This document shows, piece after piece, positions 33,704-47,517 of a DNA stretch of 64,000 nt. Positions within the stretch are counted from its first letter, which is position 1, and the number at the start of each line of letters is the position of its first letter. The stretch is from Plantago ovata (taxonomy: Eukaryota > Streptophyta > Magnoliopsida > Lamiales > Plantaginaceae). Made by a program: the position numbers and the translations under genes. A model generated the notes under the pieces. It worked only from the letters and a program-made list of their open reading frames with translations. It was not told the DNA's origin and ran no database searches. The stretch is taken from NCBI GenBank assembly GCA_028274465.1, contig CM051458.1:99650855-99714854 (forward strand), written 5' to 3'.

Positions 33704-35542
33704 ATGCACAAATCTTTACAGTCATTTCCCCGCCATTTCATTCAAAAACTCCACTTCTCCACCACTGCAAATTCTTCGCCCAAGAAAACATGCATAGATC
33801 TTCTAAAGAGCTGCAAATCAATGGCCCATTTTCAAAAAATCCAAGCCCATGTCGTCGTTCATGGCCTCCACCAAAATATCGACGTGTTACACAAGCTCAT
33901 CGCTTTCGCAGCTACTTGCAACTTAACTTACGCGGAGAAGATATTTTATCGAATAGATTGCCCTACTTTGTTTACATACAATGTGATGATCAAGGAGCAT
34001 GCGAAAGCTGGTCGTTTCAGGAGAGCACTCTACCTGTTTGATGAATTGCGTGTGAGAGGTTTGTGTCCGGATAATTACACTTACCCTTTCGTGTTTAAGG
34101 CTGTTGGAGGTTTGAGAGTGGCTGGTGAGGGGAAAAAGCTTCATGGGTTTGTGATTAAGTCCGGGGTGTTGTATGATTGTTACGTTAGCAACTCGGTTCT
34201 TAACGTGTATGGCGAATTGGGGTGTATGGAGAGTCAGTTTAAATTGTTTGATGAGATGCCTGTGAGAGAGTTGATAACGTGGAATATTATGATTTCCGGG
34301 TTTGTGAAGAACGAAAGGTTCGAGGATGCGCTTGATGTTTATAAGTGGATGAGAAAACATGAGGTCACTCTAAAACCTAATGAGGGTACTGTTGTTAGCA
34401 CGTTATCTGCGTGTACTGCATTGAAGAGATTGGAACTAGGCCGTGATATTCATGAATATGTGAGTAGGCAGCTTGGGTTTACGATGAGAATTGAAAATGC
34501 ATTGCTGGATATGTATGCCAAGTGCGGTTGTTTGGATTTGGCCAGGGGAATGTTTGATGCTATGCGCGAAAAGAATGTGATTGGTTGGACTAGCATGATA
34601 TCTGCGTATGCCAGTTGTGGCATGCTAGAGGAAGCACGGGCATTGTTTGAAGAGAGCCCTGTGAGAGATCTTATTCTTTGGACGGCAATGATTAATGGGT
34701 ATGTACAATATAACCATGTGGATGAGGCAATGCATTTGTTTAGGAGAATGCAAATGGAGGGAATTAAGCCAGACAAGTATACTTTGGTTGCTTTACTTAC
34801 GGGATGTGCGAAGTTAGGAGCTTTAGAGCAAGGCGAGTGGATTCATGCTTATTTAGAGGAAAATGGAATCAGAATGGAGGCTGTGGTTGGTACTGCTCTT
34901 GTAGAGATGTATGCAAAATGTGGGTGCTTGGAAAAGGCCTTAAAGATTTTTTACCATTTGAACCAGAAAGATACAGCAACATGGACTTCAATAATATGTG
35001 CCCTTGCTATGAATGGAAATCCAGCCATGGCTTTACAATTGTTTTCTGAAATGCTAGAAGTTGGAATCAAACCAGATGATATTACGTTTATCGGGGTTTT
35101 AAGTGCTTGTAGTCACGGTGGACTAGTAGAGGAAGGCAAAAGTCATTTCTATTCAATGAGTAAGATTTATCAGATCGAACCGAAGTTGGAACATTATGGA
35201 TGTCTGATTGACCTTCTTGGCCGTGCTGGGCTGTTAGATGAAGCTGAATTTATGTTAAACAAGTTACCAAACAAAGAGAACAAGATTATGGTCCCACTTT
35301 ACGGAGCTTTGCTTAGCGCGTGTAGGAATTATGATAATGTTCATTTGGCCGAGCGTGTTGCTAAGAAGCTTTCAGAGATTGAGTCTAGTGATCCAAGTAG
35401 TCACACACTTCTTTCAGGTGTTTATGCATCTGCAAGTAGATGGGGAGATGCATCAAAAGTTAGAAAGGATATGGATTCTATGGGACTGAAGAAGCTACGC
35501 GGGTGTAGTGTTCTTGAAGTTAATGAGAACGTTTATGGATAA
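33704..35542 (+). CDS. PLS-class pentatricopeptide repeat protein, E subgroup
   Basis: Intronless, 612 residues. The N-terminus is short, basic and Ser/Thr-rich (SFPRHFIQKLHFSTTANS), consistent with an organellar, probably mitochondrial, targeting peptide. It is followed by alternating P, L and S repeats of about 31-36 residues: examples are PTLFTYNVMIKEHAKAGR, ELITWNIMISGFVKNER, NVIGWTSMISAYASCGM, DTATWTSIICALAMNGN. The C-terminus has the E region (LEHYGCLIDLLGRAG, LYGALLSACRNYDN, LLSGVYASASRW, KKLRGCSVLEV) but no DYW deaminase domain. Such proteins bind specific organellar RNA sites for C-to-U editing and recruit a deaminase in trans. It resembles Arabidopsis At1g31430-type genes. The E domain ends quickly after GCSVLEVNENVYG, slightly short for the group, but no disabling change is seen. 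Confidence 0.93.
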   Translation: MHKSLQSFPRHFIQKLHFSTTANSSPKKTCIDLLKSCKSMAHFQKIQAHVVVHGLHQNIDVLHKLIAFAATCNLTYAEKIFYRIDCPTLFTYNVMIKEHAKAGRFRRALYLFDELRVRGLCPDNYTYPFVFKAVGGLRVAGEGKKLHGFVIKSGVLYDCYVSNSVLNVYGELGCMESQFKLFDEMPVRELITWNIMISGFVKNERFEDALDVYKWMRKHEVTLKPNEGTVVSTLSACTALKRLELGRDIHEYVSRQLGFTMRIENALLDMYAKCGCLDLARGMFDAMREKNVIGWTSMISAYASCGMLEEARALFEESPVRDLILWTAMINGYVQYNHVDEAMHLFRRMQMEGIKPDKYTLVALLTGCAKLGALEQGEWIHAYLEENGIRMEAVVGTALVEMYAKCGCLEKALKIFYHLNQKDTATWTSIICALAMNGNPAMALQLFSEMLEVGIKPDDITFIGVLSACSHGGLVEEGKSHFYSMSKIYQIEPKLEHYGCLIDLLGRAGLLDEAEFMLNKLPNKENKIMVPLYGALLSACRNYDNVHLAERVAKKLSEIESSDPSSHTLLSGVYASASRWGDASKVRKDMDSMGLKKLRGCSVLEVNENVYG

Positions 35543-37152
35543 GAGGATTATTATCTACAAGGCAGTTATGTTAGAACTCATGGTTATAACTTATAATTGA
35601 TTTAACATAATTCACATACTTTGTGTTCAGAACAAAGTCAAAATCTTTATCTGGACTGGAGAAACACTCTTAACATGCTGCAAGTCTACTTGCATGAACT
35701 TGTAGAAGTGAAATGTTTCCATTGTGGCATGCTTTGTAGATGGTCGTCAAAAGTTTGGCATTGAGCAATATTCCCATGGCTGATAGCTAAGATGGGAGAG
35801 GACTTTTCCGAGCGGTGTAGCAGCGGATAAGGAGGTGGACGCGAAGGATGTCAACTACAGGCATATGGATGGCGGCTTGTAGTGAAAATGGCATGCACTG
35901 CAACAGCTAACTAGGAGCCGTCTTTCCAGGAGAATTCTGAAGGAGCTGCAGTTCCCTCTGCTGCAGAGCTTGTGATGATCACTGAGGGAAGTCATGCTGT
36001 AGCTGCAAAGCTAATTGCGATGGAAAGGACACCTCAATCGAAGCGTTGGAGTTATAATATCAGGCATATTGCAATCTGTTTCTTTTTTTTCCATTTTTCT
36101 ACTTTACATGTCCTTTAATCTGGACAACGGCGCCAAACTTACTCCATGCTTATTCGCTTTATATTTCTTTCTTTGAAAAGAAAAAGAAACTTCCATGCTT
36201 ATCCGTATGTAGATGAAATTGTATTTTCCTTCTATTGAAAATCATACTTTTTCATAGTACAGGAAATTGGATAGGAAATCTTGTAGTGATGGGTATTCCC
36301 CTCTTATTTTGTACAAACTTGGTCTCTGATGAATTTAATTCTTTAAAAAAAATCGTACTTTATAGTGAAAATCCAAAATCACAAATTATCTGTTTATCCT
36401 CCCTTTAAAGGTGACTTCCACCGCTGGGCCTATGGCATGTGATGTTACCGCTTATCAAAATTGTCCAGCGAAATCGTTAGACTAAACCATGAGAAGAAAG
36501 GATAAAATTTAGCGGATATATTTGGGCCCAAAATCTAGTAAAACCCTGTGGCAGTTACGATATTGTCCGAGAAAATTACCGAACCAAACGGAGGCTTTGA
36601 AGTTTGAAGTAAGAAAGGTAAGGAAAGGGAATAGAAGTTGAGGGGCAAGATGCGAAATATCTGTGGTGCCGAAAAGGTATCTGGGGGACTTTCAAGTTTT
36701 AAACTTTTAATACACCTAAAAAACACGGGATGTTGACTCGTAAATTGGCTTTCTTTACTTTAAAAAAATAAAAATAAATCTTAACTATCATTCAACTGCT
36801 CCTTAGTGGTGCTGACCGTTTCTGCTGCCGACCAATTGGACGATTCGCTCTTGCAACTTCCTCTCCGGTTAGATTCTCTGCTCTGATATCAGTTCACATA
36901 CTGCCAGGCATATCCTGATATACTTCCACTTTATATAATTGATCAACAATCGCTTCCTTTTTGAAAACCGGCGTTTCATCTGATTGCTTGGCATTTGGTT
37001 TTTTCTGATTTTTATCACTGTAATTCGATTTTCTGAGATTTTGTTACTTTACTTCCGATTAATTGTTTAATTTTGTGGAGAGGAATAGTTATAGTACTTA
37101 TTTTTCTTTAGGTGATGAAAATTTGCTGTTTGTTTGGTTTTGCAGGCGGAAA
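35543..37152. other. PPR 3' flank and GBA2 promoter with 5' UTR intron
   Basis: A segment at about 35920-36070 can be read as NSEGAAVPSAAELVMITEG and onward, but I recognise no protein and treat it as 3' UTR or chance. Near the right end, a donor CTCCG|GTTAG (36868) and an acceptor TTTTGCAG (37145), eight bases before the GBA2 ATG, suggest a 5' UTR intron of about 278 bp for the next gene. Confidence 0.5.
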
Positions 37153-39005
37153 ATGTCAGAAAATGGCTTTGATGGAGGAGAAGTTGACTCAATTGGAAAT
37201 GATAACAAGGTAGGCTATTGGCTAACTGATTTTCATCATTAGTGATTCATAATGTATGTACATATCGCGGTCTTTTCGTTTGATTATCGACGTAGAATGA
37301 TGCTGAACTAGTGTCTGATTTTCAACATTGTCAAACACATTGGACTTTTCGGGTTTAATTAACTAGTTTGTTTGTGTGTTTATTGTTTTAGTCCTTTTTG
37401 CTTGACATTGTATAATCTTTTACAGGCCCTGCTTGATCCTGGGGTGCCCCCACCTCTAGCTTGGAGGCGGAAACTCAACAATGAGGAGAGTGCTCTCTCA
37501 GAATTCGGTCTAAGTTTGAGAGAGATAATCTCTATGGTATTTTTGCCTACTTTCTATATGACCACTTTGAAATCTGTGGAATTAAAATGTCTTCTATTCG
37601 AGTTAGTCTTTACTGGATCTTTGACAGAGAAAATGGTCTCTTTCTCAAGTGTTGTCTATTTTTTCTATCCTGCAGGCTCCTATAGGTTATAGGCTGTGGC
37701 GGTATCTTCAACAGGAAAAAGACAAGTATAAGGTAAAATATCTTCAATTGTAGCTGAAACTTCGTTGCATAGATTCACTGATGTGAAGATCATGACTCTC
37801 CCTCACTCTTCTTGCAGAATGTATTTGTTGATCCTTTTACCAAGCGACATACAACGTCTTGCCATGGGGTTCCTATAGGTGGTATTGGGTATGTCTAGAT
37901 TGCTATGTTTCATATCCAGAAGAGGAGAGTAGCAATGCACTTGTGTTTGCAGTAATGCAGTTACATACTGTGATCCTGTATTAGAATAAAACCTTTTCTT
38001 ACGAATTAAAAAAGGTTGCTTGACGTAAACCTTTTTTATTGGTGCTTAAGAGTGACTATTTATAAAGCCACAATACAAGCTTTCTGATCAACCCATGGAG
38101 AAAAAAGAATCATATATAGACTCTAGTTTTCTCAAACTTTCAAGTAGTCCTTCCTCATCTTTTGTCTCTCTGGTGATCCTTTGTGTAGATCCTCTAAGTT
38201 GCTAGAAGTCTGTGAAGTGTAATGAGATTTACTTTAAAATGAGTCTGAGAGTTTGTAGCACACTTCTTTTTTTTTTCTTTTTTTTTTTAAATCTTTATTT
38301 CTGCTTAGATGTGATATGCTATACTTGCAATATAATGTAATGAGATTTACTTTAGAATGAGTCTGAGAGTTTGTAGCACACTTACTTCTTTTTTTTAAAA
38401 AGAATCTTTATTTCTGCTTAGATGTGATATGCTATACTTGCAATATAATGTAATTATGCATTTTACTCCAAGAAAACACACTCCCTCTGCAATTTTTTTA
38501 TTCTTTATATAGTACACTTGCATATCCTGGTGGGTCGCACATTCTCAATGGGAGAAACAATAATGTATGTTTGAACGGGCATAATTTTCCAGTGCAGGAA
38601 GCATTGGAAGAAGTTACAAAGGTGAATTTATTCGTTGGCAGTTATTTCCAAGGTCATGTGAAGATAAACCAGTGTTAGCAAACCAGTTTTCTGTAAGTTT
38701 CTCTATTGATTGCTTTTAGGAATTGGTCATCTCAGAGTGACTGTTTCTCTTGATTTCTTCTTTAGATGGTCGAAAATCGAAATATACTTTATCACATTTG
38801 TACATAGTGTTAAATCATTATTTTTATCATTTTATGGAACATGCTGATGATGAGTTGATGCATTTATGACTTGGTATGCTTATTGGAGCTTGCTCTCAGC
38901 ATCACCAGCTGGCCATTAGTTGCTTATATGGTTGCATGAGTTTATGTCTCTTCCGAGATTCGGAAAACGACTTTGATAATTAAGCAAATGAACCTTGAGA
39001 GTACA

Positions 39006-39063
<58 letters not shown>

Positions 39064-42000
39064 AGTATAAGTGAGTGTTATGTTTAGTGAACTAATGGTC
39101 CCTATCTTGTATATATGCCTATAGTTCCAGCAGAATCTGAAAGCTTTTTCTGATTCTAGTATTCATGTGTTTATTGTCTCTAGCTGCTAACACTCAGTAT
39201 CCTACTGCATATGTAGGTTTTTGTTTCCAGGCCTAATGGTGAAAAAGTTTCGAGCGTTCTATGCCCAAAAAATCCCGTAATTTTGAAGTATGTACAATGG
39301 CAATTTTAATTCTTGTTACTAGCATCCTATGGTCTTGTTACCTGAGCTATGCAGTACAGAAGGAATTATAAACAATCTAGTTGTATCATTTAGAAAAGAA
39401 TATTTATTAATCAATCTTGTTGTATCATTTAGAAAAGAACAGACACATTTATCTTCTAAATAGAATGTCTTTTAAGTACAAGTATGTAATATCTCTGAAT
39501 AACGTGGTTAACAGGGATAGTTCTGATGCTGGGATAGGATCTTGGGACTGGAACCTGGACGGTCACAGTTCTACATACCATGCATTGTTCCCCAGAGCTT
39601 GGACTGTGTATGAAGGTAGTTTACTGACCAATGATACGTACTTTCTAGTTATTTGTCCAGGATTATTTGATCTCATCTCATAGTTTAATTTGTTATTTGT
39701 GTGAAGGTGAACCTGATCCAGATCTTAAAATAGTGTGTCGTCAAATATCCCCTTTTATCCCTCACAACTATAAGGAGAGCAGTTATCCTGTGGCCGTTTT
39801 TACTTATACTGTAAGCAGTTTGTCAAACTCTCTTGCAGCTTTCCTTCCCAGAACCCACATTCATGTTTAAAGAGTAATGAATTGTGTAACTAACCTGACT
39901 TGATGAAGATGATTTGATTTTATTCAGTTGTCTAATCTGGGAAAAACAAACGCAGATGTCACTTTGCTCTTCACTTGGGCAGTAAGTTTTTCTTTCTTAT
40001 GTAGTTTTCTTCTACTTTGAATGTTAAAAACCTGCACCTATACTTTGACAAATCTAGTAGTTCCCGGGTGTACTTTTCCTTTGAACTTTTAGATTGTTGC
40101 TTTACACATTTCTTATCTATATGCCAGAATTCTGTTGGTGGCGATTCTGGACTTTCTGGTCACCATTTCAATTCAAAATTTAGGTACACTAGCTGAAATT
40201 GTCATTTCAATTTCAGTTTTACTTGTCTAATATTTCTTTGATAAGATACTGCTGCCTTTTCCATTGGAACCCTATTTGTAGGAAATCATTCTCTTTGTAC
40301 TTCACAAATATTAATATTTAATTCCTTTGATTATATAATCTGAAAAATGAAATTGCATTGTCTTTCCAGAACAGAGGATAACGTTCGTGGAGTTCTCTTG
40401 CACCATATGTAAGTTCCATTCTTGATGAAGGCAATTATTTTTTGGTTATAAGGAATTGGTATCTATGTACTTTTTTCTGGTGGAGTTCCTTGACGACTCC
40501 TTGGAAACTGATACAGGACTGCAGATGGACATCCCCCAGTAACTTATGGTATTGCGGCTGAGGAGACAACCGGGGTTCATATCTCTGAGTGCCCGTACTT
40601 TGTGATATCTGGAAACACCGAGGGGATCACAGCAAGAGATATGTGGCACGAAATAAAAGAGGTAATATTCATTTTTTCCCTTAACATTGGTTCTTAGTCT
40701 TTGAACTATTCATTCTAATCATTTTCCTTATTCACAAGGTCATAGACATATTGATAGATGGGCACTAATTTGAAATTTGTTTGCATATTTCTGTATAGCG
40801 ACTTATTTACAACAGACAGTTGAACTGTTTTTATCGTATTTGAGCGGGACAAATTTGCTTTTCAATTTGGTACAACCTTGAGCTTATGATGTGATTAAGC
40901 TTGTGAAAAACTTAAAAATTACTGGTTTATTTTCCAAACCAATTTTTTATCAAACGCAAGGTCCATCTATCTTGCAAGAATTATCTAAAGCTGCAAATTG
41001 TTTTGTTTGTTTATGATGGAATTGCACCTGTCAGTTCTTGGTATAGTACTGCTTTTGTGCTGAACATGAAGGTTCAGATTGGCCAATTTTAGTGAGAGAA
41101 TCTATCATGAACAAATGCTGATAGTTATTCTCGTCCTAGGAAGTAGGAGTTGCATTTTATTTTTCTTTCAGATCTATATGTTTTCTGTCATTTCCTATGT
41201 TTTTATTCCGTAGTATTATCATTCTTGACAGATTTTCATATCGTTATATTCTATTAGCGTGGATCATTTGATCACCTGAATTTTGAAGAAGTATCAAGGC
41301 CCTCTGATCCTGGCTCCGTCGTTGGGGCAGCCATTGCAGCTTCTGTGACTATTCCTGCAGGAACAGTTCAAACCGTTACATTTTCATTGACATGGACCTG
41401 CCCCGAAATAAATTTTCCTGGTGGAAGAACTTATCTCAGGCCAGGATTCAATTGTGTACTATTCTGGTGATTTTTTGAAGCTTCACTGCTTTTTACAAAC
41501 TGACATTATTTGAACATTCTTATCAGGCGGTACACCAAATTCTACGGTGCAGCTAGTAATGTGGCCTCAAAAATGGCGTGTGATGCTATCGTTGGTAATC
41601 TCTCTATCTATAATTTTGTTATCGAATTCTAAGAAAATGCCGCACATATAATAGAAGAACATTTTTAAATGTGTGTTTTACTTTTGTGGGAATTTTTTCT
41701 TGAAGAACTTCAGTTTAGCACCTATTTCTGTTAAATTTTCTTCTTATTCCCTTGACATGCCAAAACCTAGGTCATCACCAATGGGAGTCAGAAATTGAAG
41801 CATGGCAAAGACCTATCCTCATAGACAAAGCGCTTCCTGAATGGTAAGCCTTGAAAAGTAGTATACTGAAATGACTCTGAAGTTCAAAGATTTACTTATA
41901 GATAATCTGCTGCAGGTACCCATCTACCCTTTTTAATGAGCTTTACTACCTTACCGCTGGAGGAACAATTTGGACAGGTATTTGAAGCAAAATATATAGT

Positions 42001-44070
42001 ACTATATTACTAAAGGTAATCAAATTCAGCCAATTTGACTTCAACCAATTTATTCATTCCAGATGGATCTCCACCAATCCATAGCTTGCTCAGTATTGGA
42101 GAGAGAAGATTTTCTCTTGATAGGTCGAATTCAGATACTGTGACAAAAAACGGTTCATATGAACAAAATGATACAGCACTTAACATATTAGAAAGAATGA
42201 CCTCACTACTTGAGGAGATCCACACTCCAGTGTCTACATCTTCTGCTTTGGGAACGAATCTCCTTCAGAAAGGAGAGGAAAACGTGGGCCAGTTTCTCTA
42301 CCTGGAAGGAGTTGAATATCATATGTGTAATACATATGATGTTCACTTCTATGCATCATTTGCACTAACTACGTTGTTCCCCAAACTTGAACTTAGTTTA
42401 CAACGAGATTTTGCAGCTGCTGTAATGTTGCACGATCCTAGTAAAATGACACTTCTACAGGACGGAACATCAGTTCAGCGTAAAGTTCTTGGTGCTGTTC
42501 CTCATGATATCGGAATGAATGATCCATGGTTTGAATTAAATTTCTACAACCTTCATAACACTGATAGGTGGAAAGATTTGAATCCAAAGTTTGTACTCCA
42601 AATTTATAGAGATGTGGCTGCTACCGGTAATAAAGATTTTGCTAGAGCTGTATGGCCATCGGTTTATGTTGCGATGGCCTACATGGAGCAGTTTGACAAA
42701 GATGGTGATGGCATGATAGAAAATGAAGGCTTTCCAGACCAGACTTATGATACTTGGTCTGTATCTGGAGTAAGTGCATACTGTGGTGGGCTATGGGTGG
42801 CAGCTCTGCAGGCTACTTCAGCACTTGCTGGTGTGGTTGGAGACAAGGGTTCAGAAGATTACTTCTTTTTTAGATTTCAGAAAGCAAAGAAAGTGTACGA
42901 GAAGTTATGGAATGGCTCGTATTTTAATTATGATGAAAGTGGTGGTAGTTACAGCACATCCATCCAGGCCGATCAGTTAGCTGGACAATGGTACGCTATG
43001 TATTTCCTTATAAATATGCTTCTTGAAAGCTTCTCTTGCTTGCTTGGTGGTTTTGGTACACTTCCTATTGGATTAAACAAAACAGGTGAGAGCTGAAGCA
43101 GCTGATTTGTTAAAAGACATCATTTGAAATCATGGGGCCCGGGCTTAAAGCATTTTTGTTTCCATGCTTCCAAGTTCCATCTGTTATTCGTCCTTTTTTC
43201 AAAAACCAGCAAACAAAGTTATCTTCCCCTTTCCCCAGTTTACCTGTTGGAGTGAGGAATCAGTTATTTTACTGTTTTCTAGCTAACATCCGTATTTCCT
43301 GTATCTAGTTTGATATATTATTCAAATAGATGACAAAACATGCAGCCAAATCTTTATCCCATGTTTTCTGTTTAGTCGTTTACTAATAAAGATGTTTTGT
43401 AGGTATGCTCGAGCTTGTGGTCTGTTGCCCATTGTTGATGAAGAAAAGGCGAAAATGGCACTTGAAAAGGTTTACAATTACAATGTCCTCAAGGTAAATG
43501 GTGGACGGCTGGGGGCAGCAAATGGGATGCTCCCAACTGGGGAACCTGATATGTGTGCTATGCAGTCAAGAGAAATATGGAGTGGAATTACATATGCCGT
43601 GGCTGCTGGCATGATTCATGAAGATATGACTGAAACTGCATTTAAAACTGCTGTCGGTGTATATAATGTTGCTTGGTCTGAAGAAGGTCATGGGTATGTT
43701 AAGATATTATTATTCTGTGGTGCCTCTTTGGACAGGCCTAAATTTTGTTCTCTGTTGCATGTTTGCTGAAGTAATACTTTCTTTTCTGCACAGCTATGCT
43801 TTTCAGACGCCAGAGGGGTGGGACTTTAAAGGGCATTACAGATCTCTGGCTTACATGCGGCCTTTAGCAATCTGGGCAATGCAATGGGCCCTAACACAAC
43901 CGAAGACCCCAAAGCAGGAAACCGGACCAGAGATAAGTGAAGAGTCAGTGAGAAGGCAACATGCTGGGTTTTCTCAAGTAGCTCGTCTCCTGAAGCTTTC
44001 CGATGAAGCAGATTCCAGGAGTTATTTCCAGGTTTTGTTCGATTTCACATGTAAAAGGATGTTGGCGTAA
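37153..44070 (+). CDS. GBA2-type non-lysosomal glucosylceramidase (GH116)
   Basis: Nineteen coding exons, all in consistent phase, encode 948 residues: 37153-37209, 37426-37536, 37676-37732, 37818-37888, 38593-38692, 39217-39287, 39515-39615, 39707-39810, 39928-39981, 40128-40183, 40370-40408, 40517-40661, 41258-41439, 41527-41594, 41771-41843, 41916-41977, 42063-42990, 43403-43693 and 43794-44070. The enzyme splits glucose from glucosylceramide at the cytosolic face of ER or plasma membranes. The N-terminal beta domain ([41 protein letters not shown]) and the C-terminal GH116 barrel ([53 protein letters not shown]) are complete. By family analogy the Glu in GVEY and an Asp in FPDQTYD are the catalytic pair. 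Intron 13 appears to use a GC donor (AG|GCCAGG). Intron 4 holds a 118-bp tandem duplication, and intron 5 a CT/AC microsatellite. Confidence 0.95.
38219..38452. repeat. 118-bp tandem duplication in GBA2 intron 4
   Basis: Two head-to-tail copies (38219-38336 and 38337-38452) both begin GTAATGAGATTTACTTTA and end CTTGCAATATAAT. They differ mainly in the length of an internal T-run, so the duplication is recent. Confidence 0.93.
39009..39063. repeat. compound (CT)n(AC)n microsatellite
   Basis: About 20 CT units are followed by about 7 AC units in intron 5 of the GBA2 gene. Confidence 0.97.
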
Positions 44071-45471
44071 CAGGATGCATTCTCCTGCTGAAAGAATCAT
44101 GTGCGCCGTGACAATGGTGCGGCATGCATAGTGCCACACCACCATCCAGAGAGTTTGTTTCAACTTGATGATTGCTTAATGAGCTGGATAATGCTCATTC
44201 ATTCTTGGCATATTTGTATGTGTGTAATTAGAACTACAGAAGGAAGCTTGTAATTAAGCTGTATATATATTACAGACTGTATAACTTACGGAGAAACTCT
44301 TTAAAAATTTATACAGTACCTGAGATTGGGAAGGAAAACATCTTAGCAAAATTGTTGAAAAAATCATAATTTTCCTAAATGAGTAAACCATTCAGCTTCT
44401 ATTTGGCACACACTTTCCTTTTTAAATTCCGATCAAAATTCGCTGGCAATTATTAAGCTAGTCTATCTAATGGCATTCATTATCATTGATTGGACAAATT
44501 GCTTCATTAGCTTTAGTTTCCTATATTTTCCAGTCTATCAAAGAATAGATACGTCTTGAAACTTCTAATTTCCTCAAACTAACACTAAACACACTTATTG
44601 TGATGGGTTACATTTACGTCCAACTTTTGTGTTATAAGTCAAAAGTGCATAATATTTGTATGGATGATAGTACGCATATTAATTACGTAACTCCAAGTTC
44701 AATCATTCAATAATACAAATTCATGTAAATAATGTAAATAAAGTGTTACCTTTGAATTAGTTAGTGATATGTTACACATTTATCTCTCCTAATTCCCAAT
44801 GTTTCATTACTTTATACACGATCTCTATAGAACATTATTTATCGCCAGATAATATTTCGTTCTAGTTAAGTGTAATTGTGTCTTCTTTAACGGAAAAATC
44901 TAATTAAATTATTAAGTGCTGGTATTGCGAAAGACTGCCTTTAATTTTATTATATAGTTTTTAAACTGATTATTTGGTGTGATACATGATGCTTTTTTTT
45001 TTTTTTTTAAACAGATACTCGTACATGAGCTCTTTTCTTTGTCACTTTGTGGTACTTATTTACTTTTTATATTGACTTTATCCTGTAGTCAATTTTTTGT
45101 TTCTTCGAAACTGAGTTATTTCCCACTTAAATGGTAGAGGTTCATGGTTGACAATCAAGCCAACTCAGAATGTTACTATTGTGGCATTGCAATAAATCCT
45201 TGGAATAAATATGCTCCGATATTGTATAAAACTAATCTGTAGTAATCAATTAATCAAATTCGTCCACTATTAGTAAGGAAAAAAAATAATTTGTGATGGA
45301 AGGAGATTGACTCTTACACATTTCAATGTGAAAAATATATCCGTTTGATTCTTATTTATAAGATATGTTATAATTATGATCTCTACTTATATAAGCTCAA
45401 AAAGCAACTTTATCAATTGCATAAAAAAACAATTAAACACCATTCAAACACTTGTTGAAAAATCAGTGTGG
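44071..45471. other. intergenic, AT-rich
   Basis: It holds the 3' UTR of the GBA2 gene (to about 44300), then AT-rich DNA with no gene or repeat I can support, then the promoter of the cysteine-rich peptide gene. Confidence 0.6.
45388..45394 (+). promoter_or_regulatory. TATA box of cysteine-rich peptide gene
   Basis: TATATAA followed by GCTC lies 84 bp before the ATG at 45472, well placed for a short leader. The call rests on motif and position only. Confidence 0.55.
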
Positions 45472-45880
45472 ATGGGTTCTTTCAATCTGTTTGTTGTTCT
45501 TCTGATTGTATTGAGTAAGTACTCTTCTTTCTGCTTCATACATAGCTTCTTTAACTTCAAAGAAAAGCAACACATAAATTCGATACAATTTTGCAGGTTC
45601 ATCCCTGTCAAACGCAATCAACAGAACCACCACCACCAAATCGGTACTAAGTGGGGAACTGGAAGATGTGGTGGTTGGCAAGTGCACTGGCCCGGGTAAC
45701 TGTTTGTGTCCACGGCGTTGCAAGACTAAAAGATGTCTAGGAACATGCTTTTGTATCTCGGTTCCTCATGTGACGAATGCTGGTCCTTGTGCTAGTGACA
45801 GCGAATGTGTTTGTCCTCTAGGCTACAAACTCAACCTTTGCAATCTCAAGGATGCTGATTGTTACTGTAGTGATTGTTGA
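45472..45880 (+). CDS. secreted cysteine-rich peptide, duplicated 7-Cys module
   Basis: Two exons, 45472-45514 and 45597-45880, give 108 residues. The signal peptide (MGSFNLFVVLLIVLSSSLSNA) is split by the intron, a layout typical of plant defensin-like peptide genes. After a short propeptide-like stretch, 14 cysteines lie at residues 44, 50, 52, 56, 61, 65, 67, 79, 85, 87, 96, 103, 105 and 108. The two halves align as a repeat: CTGPGNCLCP with a CFC close, and CASDSECVCP with a CYC close, sharing C-x5-C-x-C-P and C-x-C ends. In the second half the cysteine equivalent to 56 is Tyr, and an extra Cys ends the chain. It broadly resembles defensin-like or other Cys-rich signalling and defence peptides, but I cannot place it in a named family. 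Function unknown; the apoplast is the likely site of action. Confidence 0.8.
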
Positions 45881-46089
45881 CATGAATGTTAATTAGTGTC
45901 TCTATTTGTTAGTCTGATATGATTCATTCGATCTGTGAAGTCGAAAATATATTAACTAGTAGTATGTTTTACCAGCTAAAGTTATCAATTGAATGAACAT
46001 ACTACAGATTTGCATTATTGCAATCTCAGTACAGAACCCCCTGACAGTACCATATTACAAAACATACATGATATGATATGTTTACATAA

Positions 46090-47517
<1,428 letters not shown>

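Noticed and set aside
35920-36070. Exon-like segment after the PPR gene (PSAAELVMITEGSHAVAAK)
   Set aside because: It has an upstream CCAG and good codon look, but no recognisable family or partner exons; treated as 3' flank.
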